From positions 2,299,001-2,363,000 of the forward strand of contig JAHQIY010000011.1 in NCBI GenBank assembly GCA_019054805.1: a DNA stretch of 64,000 nucleotides, in the 5' to 3' direction. This stretch comes from Brachionus manjavacas (Eukaryota > Rotifera > Eurotatoria > Ploima > Brachionidae). Below are positions 56,701 through 64,000 of this stretch, piece by piece. Below the pieces are notes generated by a model. It was not told where the DNA came from, did no database searches, and was given only the letters and a program-made list of their open reading frames with translations. The position numbers were made by a program, and so were the translations under genes. Within the stretch, counting starts at the first letter, position 1. The number at the start of each line of letters is the position of its first letter.

Positions 56701-58554
56701 ACTTCTATTTAAATTTTAGGTAACTAACTAATATAATTTTCTGGCTGAATTTTTAGCCAAAAATTAAATAAGTTCAATCATATAAAAAATTTAAAATCTC
56801 ATAAAAATCTTAGCATTTACACATTAAAATATTTAATTTTTATCAAAAAGAAGTCCTCTCGCTTATCTAGATTTATCAGTTAGTTGCTTTAGAAATTAAG
56901 CGATTAACAAATAATTTTACTTTGATCTGGAAACAAATAAATTATAAAATTTTATTTAGGTAAAATAATAGCTAAGTGTGGAAATAATTTTAGCTGATAA
57001 ACTAAATAAATATTAGGCCTATTTTTAATCAAAAATAATTTTTTTATTATCACTCTTGATAATTTTATTTTCTAAAAAATGATTTACAATTCTGTAAATT
57101 AAATCCAAGTTAAGTTATAAAAACAATGACTAATTTAATTCAGTAATGATGTTTCAAAGAAATTCACTGAAAAATCAGAATTGCTATCTTTAAATTGATT
57201 TTTAAAATTTGAAATTCTATTGTTAATTTGAAAAAATATTTTTTCGATTTGATTAAATAAGAATTTTTTGATATTAAAAAGAATATTTTAACAAATTTTT
57301 ATTTTTATTTGGTCTAATAAATTTATTATTTGATTGAAAAATTATTTTAAAAAAAATGAATTTGATTATAGGTGCAAACAAATGGCAAAAAATTGACCAA
57401 AAATAATTTAAAAATTTTTGTTTTTAGACAAATTTAATTTAATAAAATAAAAAAAAAATAAAATAATATAAAATGTTTCTGTTTTTTCTAGAACTCTTGA
57501 GTATTATTTGTTTGACGAGAACGTTGGTCAAGATAAGACGGTAGACAAAGAGCTAAAGGACAAAAGTCAATATGACGAAAAAGTGCCACGTAGTTTCCCA
57601 CTTTCCAAACCTCAACAGGACAAAAATCTCAACCCCAACCTGAAAACTTTTGTTGTGATCGCCCTGGCTGTTCTTCTGGTCTTGTTCGCAGCGCACTGCA
57701 CATGGGTCACATCGAACGCATACTCCAGTCCCAGTATTGTGCTCGCCACTTACAGCGAGTCCGGTCACAGACAAATAATTGACGATTTTCGTGAGGCCTA
57801 CTATTGGCTTCGCAAAAATACTCAAGACGATGCCCGAATAATGTCCTGGTGGGATTATGGATACCAAATAGCCGGCATGGGCAATCGTACAACACTGGTT
57901 GACAACAACACTTGGAACAACAGTCACATTGCTTTAGTTGGCAAAGCCATGTCGTCTAATGAGTCAGAGGCCTACAAAATAATGAGAGAGCTCGATGTGG
58001 ACTATGTGCTGGTTATTTTTGGAGGTCTGATCGGCTACTCCGGGGATGACATAAACAAATTTTTGTGGATGGTCAGAATAGCTGAGGGAGAACATCCGAA
58101 AGATATCCGCGAGTCGGATTATTTTACGGAGCAGGGTGAATTTAGAGTAGATGCCGGTGGCTCCAAAACTTTGTTGAACTGTCTCATGTACAAGCTCAGC
58201 TACTACCGCTTCGGAGAAATACAGGTTGATTACCGGACTCCACCGGGATTTGACCGCACTAGAAATGTGGAAATTGGAAACAAGAATTTTAGACTAGAGC
58301 ACCTCGAAGAGTAGGTCCAGAAATTTTTTTTGGAATTAAAAAGTAATTTTATTCAAAGGGCTTATACTTCGGAGCATTGGATTGTGAGAATCTTCCGTGT
58401 GAAGGAGCCATCTAATCGAACTCCAAATAAAGATTTATTGAGAAAAATTAGAAGAAATAAGTCAGTACACTCGAAAAAAGGAAAAAAACGACAAGGTGTT
58501 ATCAAAAATAAGCCAGTGGTCGTTAAAGGAAAATCAGCCACAATCAAAAAATAA
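53722..58554 (+). CDS. STT3B: Oligosaccharyltransferase catalytic subunit STT3B
   Basis: Exons 53722-54979, 55038-55143, 57492-58310 and 58359-58554 give about 792 residues, close to STT3B's ~820. It transfers the lipid-linked glycan to Asn of N-X-S/T sequons in the ER membrane. The acidic catalytic loop [10 protein letters not shown], multiple TM segments, [10 protein letters not shown] of external loop 5, and the C-terminal WWDYGYQI (sequon Ser/Thr pocket) are intact, as is [15 protein letters not shown]. The proline-rich N-terminal extension, long loop after TM13 and basic Lys/Arg tail match STT3B rather than STT3A. Three introns are normal for the window (58 and 48 bp) except the 2348-bp intron 2, which holds a retroposon tail near 55348. 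The ATG lies 6 bp after a TTTCAG. Confidence 0.97.
55144..57491 (+). other. Long intron of STT3B
   Basis: GTAAGA donor and TTTTCTAG acceptor; 2348 bp against about 50 bp for most introns here. At 55308-55390 it holds a retroposon-like 3' end: GCCT-ATG-AGGC hairpin (55348-55358) followed by AATAAATAATAATAATAATT. The rest is AT-rich without ORFs. Confidence 0.75.
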
Positions 58555-59340
58555 TTTTTTTTCTCAAATGTGTTTTGTTTTTGTCTTTGGTTTTAAAAAC
58601 TAATCAGCGTTATTGAATAAATAGTGATAGATTTGATACGATCCAAAGGGTTAGCTCCAATTTGATTAAAGAAAAAACTTTTATTTTTTTTTTAAAGATT
58701 TTTATCAAATTTTTTCCAGTCGAATTTATTATTTACCAGTTTAAATAAATTGATGTTTACGATTATTTTAATATTAAATTGTAAAATTTAATTTAGAACT
58801 GGGATAAATGTCATGATATAATAAATAGAAAAACGGAAAAGAATTTTTATTTTTTTTAAAAAAGAAATGTCAATTCAATATTGAAAACAAATGCTTAACA
58901 ATCTTAAATTTATTAGTTAGACTGCTTACTTTTATAATTAGAAATTTGAGGCAATTGAATATTTTTTTAGTTTGATTTTCTTACTTGTATTCATTGCATC
59001 AACAAAAGATTGGATTATTTTAAATCGTTTTATTAAATACAAACAGAACCACAACTTTGCCAAAAACCTATTCCCTTTAAATACTATCGCTAATTCATAT
59101 TCGTCTCCTAGCTATTAATTAGAGTTGCCTAGTAATTCCAATTAATATAATATATTAATTTACCATAATATATCATATCTATTAACTAGTAGAGTAATGC
59201 TTAACAACTGATTTAACTCAGTAAATCAGCCCTACAACAATATATTTTTTTTAGCTGAGTTCTTTAAAAAAAAAACTAATTTTAAATGTTTACGTTTTCT
59301 AATTTTTTTTATTTTCTAATATTTTTTGTACAATATTTCC
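58555..59340. other. Downstream region of STT3B
   Basis: Possible polyadenylation signal GAATAAATAG at about 58615. Otherwise AT-rich, nothing recognised. Confidence 0.5.
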
Positions 59341-60585
59341 AAAAAAAATTCTATTCTGGATTGTCATCAGGTTAGGCCCCTCAGGTTACCAGAGATTCCC
59401 CCCCTTAGGATCGAAGTCGATGCATATTTTGCTCCTCCGACCTCTATACAGCAATTCAATGCTGAATTTCCCATCCCTAAGGCCCTTTTTTCTAAACTTA
59501 GGATATGGACGAAAGGGGGTTGTGCTCGAACACAAAAAAATCGGCACAAAATTAAAGCCAAAGACTCAGACAGGGACCAAGTACTGGCTTCCCTCCTAAA
59601 GGCAGGTATTATTGAGAAAGCCCCCACAAAAAGGTCCCCCGGTTTTGCGGGACTTTCTTCTTAGTTAGGAGACCCGGCTCCAAGGTGAGACCAATCGCTG
59701 ATTTCTCAGCACTCATCAAAGTTATCGAAGCGCCAAAATATGCGCTAAAGTGTTTGTACCAGGTGGCACAGGAAATAAAGTTGCCAAAGCATCTCTGGTA
59801 CTCAAAGATAGACTTTAAGCAGGCCTTCTTCTTTAATAGAACTCTACCCCGATTAAAAATTTGTTACTACATTCGGGTACGGGGGGGAGTTCTACAATTT
59901 CACTAGAATGCCCTTTGGATTGAACATAGCACCCTATATCCAGCAAATGCTGATGAACTGTGTCTTAAAATTCATCGGAAAATACACACAGTTCACATAC
60001 GGGCATCTGGACGACCTCATGATCGCACATCCAGATAAGAAAAAGCTCCAAGTTCTTCTGGATGTGCTTAGGGCAAAATTTTAGAATGCAGAGTGGGTGT
60101 TAAATACGCTCAAGTCCGTTTTAAATCCGGTCAAGAAACTAAGCTTTCTTGGAGCAAATTGGAACAGGCTAGGCATCACTAGAAGCAGAGAAGCCTCTGC
60201 CTTTGTAAAAAACATGTCTGAGTCTCTTCTTTTTTCTGACGTTAAGGGTAGGACCCTCATGAGAGTGAGAGGGTACCTAAATTATTATCTAGGGTTCGCG
60301 GGGAAAGTGGGGTCCATAATTAATACTTTCCTCCGCATGACTGTCACCACTAGGCGCGATTACTGGTGATACATGAGCCTGCTCCTTAAATGCGACAGGC
60401 TAAAATTTAGGAGTCCCTCCAGGAAATAGCGCATCTGGTATACGGATGCTAGTGAGTCGGGGTCGTAGATGGCTACTCAGGAAGGGAATTCTCAGTAGCG
60501 GCCCCTACAGAAGCTATACTCTACAATAAGGCAGCGGCGTCAATCATCTCAGGCCTTATATCCGATCACCGAAACTGATAGTAAG
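59341..60585 (+). pseudogene. Decayed reverse transcriptase-RNase H retroelement
   Basis: GC-richer than its flanks and read in several frames. Ordered pieces are: an N-terminal region (59326-59664); KVRPIADFSALIK; WYSKIDFKQAFF (first catalytic Asp); FTRMPFGLNIAPYIQQMLM; YGHLDDLMIAHP (the DD box, with His-Leu before it); LSFLGANWNRLGIT; then, past a stop, IWYTDASESG (RNase H start) and P.EAILYNKAAASI. Frameshifts near 59660, 59835 and 59900 plus stops at about 60082 and 60367 disable it. RT directly followed by RNase H fits LTR/DIRS/pararetrovirus-like elements, not LINEs. No terminal repeats, protease or integrase were seen, so the class is unresolved. Confidence 0.7.
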
Positions 60586-61487
60586 ATTTTTTGCAAATTT
60601 TCTGAAATTTTGCACAATAATTATTAGAATAAATAAAAAATATGGAAATGTAAAAATGTGAAAATATAAGAAACAAATTTCACATTTTTACACTTCATTA
60701 ATTTTATTTTTTTTTAATTTTAAAATTATTTTTAAAGAAAACTAATGTATAAATGTAACATAAGCATAATAAAGCTCTTTTAATCTTTATTTACTTGTTT
60801 AAAAATTTGAAAGTTTAAAACATATCAAAAAAAATAAATGAAATATATTTAGTACAATGCTGCACCCAAAATCATTAAGCCTTTTCTAACTAGATTTTGA
60901 CAAAATTCTTCTCCAATCTAGCTTTTAACTATAGCCAGGTTAAGAAAAGAAGCTTCCTACATAAAAATGAAATTTTAAAATTTTAAATAAAAAATAAAAA
61001 TAAATTTTAAATTTTAAATAAAAAAATTTGAAGTTATTATTGACCTGATATATTTCTGATTCCAACTCATACTTAAATTTTTATTTAAAGCAAACAATCA
61101 AAAGAAAAGCTAAACTTACAAATTCAGGTTCTAAGGTTTCCACCTGTTTTGAGCTTTAAATTTAATTTAAAAAATAATTTAAAACCTGAAAGAACATGAT
61201 TTAAAATCATCAAAAAAATTTTGATTTATCATACTTTGTATAGATGGTACATAAGCTTAATTTAAGAAAAATTTAATTTTTCAAATTCGAATGGCAATTA
61301 TTATTTCAATTTAGATTGGATCCCAAGTCCTTAAGTTTGATAAATTAATAATAAATATTTTTTGGAATTTCACCTAATTTCATCAATGTTTGTCAGGAAT
61401 TTAAAAAAAACTTTCATTTAAATTTTAATTATTAATTAATTAATATTGAAATAATTCCATTAATTATTGAAAAAGTTACTATTTAAA

Positions 61488-61552
61488 GGGGATTGAACCA
61501 GGAGCGTTTATTAAAAATAAAATTTTCAAGTACCTAGCCAACTATTCTATGA
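61488..61552 (-). repeat. tRNA-like fragment (possible SINE head)
   Basis: The minus strand reads TAGTTGGCTAGGTACTTGAA...CTCCTGGTTCAATCCCC, with a plausible A-box (TGGCTAGGTA) and a good B-box (GGTTCAATCC). The acceptor arms do not pair and the anticodon arm is poor, so it is not a functional tRNA gene. Confidence 0.35.
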
Positions 61553-61718
61553 TTAAATTTGAGAATTCGACCAAAAAGATTTTATTTGAAATATATTTTC
61601 TAAATATTCTATTTTTTATAGTTTTCACTCGTACAAATAAAATTTTTTTAATTTTTTTTACCAAAATTTTAACGTAAAAAATTGCGTATTTGGATTCTTC
61701 ATACCATATTGCGTATTG

Positions 61719-61798
61719 AGTGTGAGTTTGAGTGTTTAACGCAAAACATTTGCGTGGTTGAGCTTGAGTGTGTCGAGTGAATGTCACTCAAACTCACA
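61719..61798. repeat. 15-bp inverted repeat (GTGTGAGTTTGAGTG)
   Basis: GTGTGAGTTTGAGTG (about 61719-61733) is the exact complement of CACTCAAACTCACAC (about 61784-61798). Further GAGTGTGTCGAGTGAATG-like units lie between. The patch has a simple GAGT-rich composition. Confidence 0.65.
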
Positions 61799-61972
61799 CG
61801 CATACTCAAAAAAAATTCGTGAAATTGTCTGTATATTGCTTGTTATCAGTTTCCAGGGATTTCAGTTATTTTGCAGATTAATTATCTTGTATCGAAATTG
61901 CTCATTTTATTGATTTATTATTTATTTAATAAATTAATTTTTTTATCAATTAGGTGCTTTTTCTGGACGATT

Positions 61973-62199
61973 AAAAAAAAGGACATTTTTTAAAGTAGTA
62001 AAGTGAATTTAAATTTGATAAAGTATTTAAAAATTTTTTTTCAAAAATTCAACACAAAAATTTTCATCCAATTTTATGTTTTGAATTGATAAAAAAAAAT
62101 GTTTGAATTAAATTTTTTTTAATTTTTTGAAAAAATAAATTTTTTAAATACTTTATCAAATTTAAAATCACATTACTATTTTAAAAAATGTCCTTTTTT
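61973..62199. mobile_element. 227-bp palindromic MITE
   Basis: The left arm AAAAAAGGACATTTTTTAAA ... AATTTGATAAAGTATTTAAA (61973-62040) is the complement of 62137-62199 over about 60 bp with a few mismatches. No coding sequence. Confidence 0.8.
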
Positions 62200-62376
62200 C
62201 TAAATTAAATAAACTTAATAAATTATCTCCAACGAAGATCTAGAATTTGTATTAAATTTTAATTTTTTTTTATTCAATTTGAAACATTTAAAAAAAATAA
62301 AAATAAATTTTAAAATTTATTTATTGATTATTTTACAATATACATAGTAATTTTTTAATTAGGTAAATATTTCAGT

Positions 62377-63587
62377 TTACATTCGAAGCTGGAACGGCGC
62401 TACAGAACCATGCAATACAAATCCTTCATCCTCGAGTAACTTTTCGTACATTTTGCCAGCACTGGGAGCTTTTGGTTCACTGTCCTGAGGCATTTTCTTT
62501 CTGGTTAAACCTTCACTTTTGGCCGGCCACGTTGGAAAAATGCTGGGGTCAATGGGCTTGGGAGTTTCCTTGAAAAATTCGTGCTTGAGTGCGTCTTCGG
62601 CAGTAATTCTTCTATGCGGGTCGTATGTCAACAATTTGTTAATCAACTCAAAGCCTTTGTCGCTCAAATATTTTCCAAATCTAGATCTCAGAGTATTGTA
62701 GGGAAAATTGGGAAAATTCAACTTTTGGGCCAAAGGTAAATCCCTGAATCCGGGCCAAATTTTGTCCGTCGGGGTTCCCAAGTCTTTGAATATTTTATCC
62801 AATTGATCTTTTTCATTTTTTCCCGGAAACAATGCCTTCATTAGCATTAGCTCTCCAAAAATGCATCCTACCGACCACATGTCAACAGCTGTTGAGTATT
62901 TTTTAGTGTTCAACAAGAGCTCAGGACTACGGTACCATAGAGTGACCACAATGGGGGTGTACTCTTTTAATGGCGAGCCGTATTCTCTGGCTAAACCAAA
63001 ATCGGCAATTTTAAGTATGCCTTTGTGACTAAGCAAAAGATTGGAAGTCTTTAGATCACGATGAATAATCCAGTTGTCATGCAAGTGTACAATGCCACTA
63101 AGCAATTGAAGCATCAGACATTTTACCTCGGACATTAAGAATGGGTTCTTCATACCGTATTGCATCAAACTTTTGAGGTCATGCTCGACAAATTCCATGA
63201 CCATGTAGATTTTGTCCATATTGGATCCGACGACTATCTCGCGTACTGACACAATATTGGCATGTCGACATTTGAGTAAAGTGTCGACTTCGCGCAAAGA
63301 TGTTATTGGGAAGCCGTCTTTTTCTTTTTCCATTTTAAGCCGCTTAAGGGCCACTTGTTCGTTGGTTTTTTTGTCTTTGGCTCTGAACACAACACCATAG
63401 GCACCTTCCTCTATTTTGTTCAAGCATTCGAATTCCTCCACACTCCGGCAACCTTTGGTCGCGCAAAAATAAGTGATCGGCTCGGGCATTGCCTCTGTTG
63501 TTTGTTCACATTCATCAATCATCTCTGGCTTTGGTCTCACTTTGATTTCTTCTATCTCGCCTGCCACTCTTTCCATTTCACTGCTCA
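62377..63587 (-). CDS. CDK11: CDK11 (PITSLRE) kinase, last exon
   Basis: One long exon of about 403 codons containing a full CDK catalytic domain: [14 protein letters not shown] (Gly loop), VALKRLKME, the diagnostic PITSLRE helix, [31 protein letters not shown] (activation loop with its Thr) and [10 protein letters not shown]. The ending VNVN-type tail is replaced by [17 protein letters not shown]11 with cyclin L controls pre-mRNA splicing and transcription; a p58 form acts in mitosis. The exon starts right after TTTCATTTGCAG (minus), a good 3' splice site at 63588-63589, and the first in-frame ATG is at 63576. Upstream exons, such as the charged RE-rich domain of the p110 form, are not in the visible sequence and probably lie beyond the right edge. 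Confidence 0.94.
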
Positions 63588-64000
63588 CTGCAAATGAAAA
63601 ATTTCATACTAATTAAAAATGAAAATACTGAAATTTCAAATCAAAAATAAACCTCAAAACTTAGCTAAAAGTTAACTCGAAATTTACAGTCTGAAATTTT
63701 TTTTCTTTATTTTTTCTTTTAAATGTAAAAAGGACCACAATTGGTGGTGTTATTGAACAGGTATGGAATAACAGGTATTTTAAGATAGGGTCTCATTTTT
63801 TGATTCCAAAATAGTAACTAATTTAGATAGATTTGTCTAATAAATAAAAAATTTTATCACCGGAAGCTTAAGGGGTATTCGTTAGAAACTTAAAAGTAAG
63901 AATTTAATCAGATTTTAATATTTTTTATATTAGAAAATTAATTATAAGATTTTTTTTCATCAAATTCCTTCGAAAACAAAAATTTAATTTTTGAAATTAA
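63588..64000 (-). other. Intron or upstream region of CDK11
   Basis: Pyrimidine-poor AT-rich sequence preceding the CDK11 exon on the minus strand. No coding exon was recognised before the window ends. Confidence 0.5.

Larger units (their letters stand above)
60586..62376. other. AT-rich spacer with palindromes
   Basis: No gene. Holds a tRNA-like fragment (61488-61552, minus), a 15-bp inverted repeat (61719-61798) and a MITE (61973-62199). Confidence 0.55.

Noticed and set aside
1..64000. A new multi-gene defence or biosynthetic system
   Set aside because: The host genes are unrelated housekeeping or signalling genes on both strands; all other coding signals are transposon remnants.

Overview
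This window is nuclear DNA from a small-intron, strongly AT-rich animal. Introns, kinases, an Shc adaptor, DGCR6, an Na+/K+-ATPase beta subunit and STT3B rule out a prokaryote and point to a bilaterian metazoan. Most introns are only about 45-65 bp, several genes are intronless, and gene islands are GC-richer than very AT-rich spacers full of small DNA transposons. This fits a monogonont rotifer (Brachionus-like) well, but the assignment is an inference.

I could reconstruct eleven host genes. In order: a Tob/BTG antiproliferative protein (-, 4767-6092); a DGCR6/gdl homologue (+, 19252-19928, 3 exons); an Shc adaptor (+, 24284-25445, 2 exons); a CDC20/Fizzy APC/C activator (-, 28091-29479, 4 exons); UDP-glucuronate decarboxylase UXS1 (+, 31719-33018, 3 exons); an SDR-like protein with a zinc ribbon (-, 36865-38406); replication factor C subunit 5 (+, 43846-45180, 8 exons); Na+/K+-ATPase beta (+, 46863-47828); 5-formyl-THF cyclo-ligase MTHFS (-, 50635-51297); oligosaccharyltransferase STT3B (+, 53722-58554, 4 exons); and CDK11/PITSLRE kinase (-, 62377-63587, 5' end probably beyond the window). 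They are unrelated housekeeping and signalling genes on both strands. I see no operon-like logic and no gene cluster forming a pathway.

The rest is mobile-element debris. It includes LINE reverse-transcriptase pieces at about 0.7-3.9, 14.0-14.7, 17.2-18.2, 23.1-23.3 and 39.4-40.2 kb; a Tc1/mariner element with TA target duplications (34.9-36.4 kb); two pogo/Tigger-like remnants (40.7-41.1 and 45.8-46.1 kb); a decayed RT-RNase H element (59.3-60.6 kb); a tRNA-derived SINE (48.2-48.6 kb); and at least six palindromic or foldback elements. Nesting is clear at 0.7-3.2 kb: a LINE is split by a 1.56-kb inverted-repeat element that itself carries a TA-flanked MITE. The stretch 6.1-19.2 kb holds no recognisable host gene.

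I found no convincing new multi-gene system. The observations most worth following are: a conserved 3' hairpin plus A-rich tail shared by dispersed LINE copies; a cluster of three adjacent perfect hairpins at 3.9 kb; an Shc protein with no Grb2-docking tyrosine motif; an Na+/K+-ATPase beta lacking its first disulphide pair; an SDR-fold protein lacking the catalytic Tyr; and AG splice-acceptor-like sites just upstream of several start codons, compatible with trans-splicing or 5'-UTR introns.
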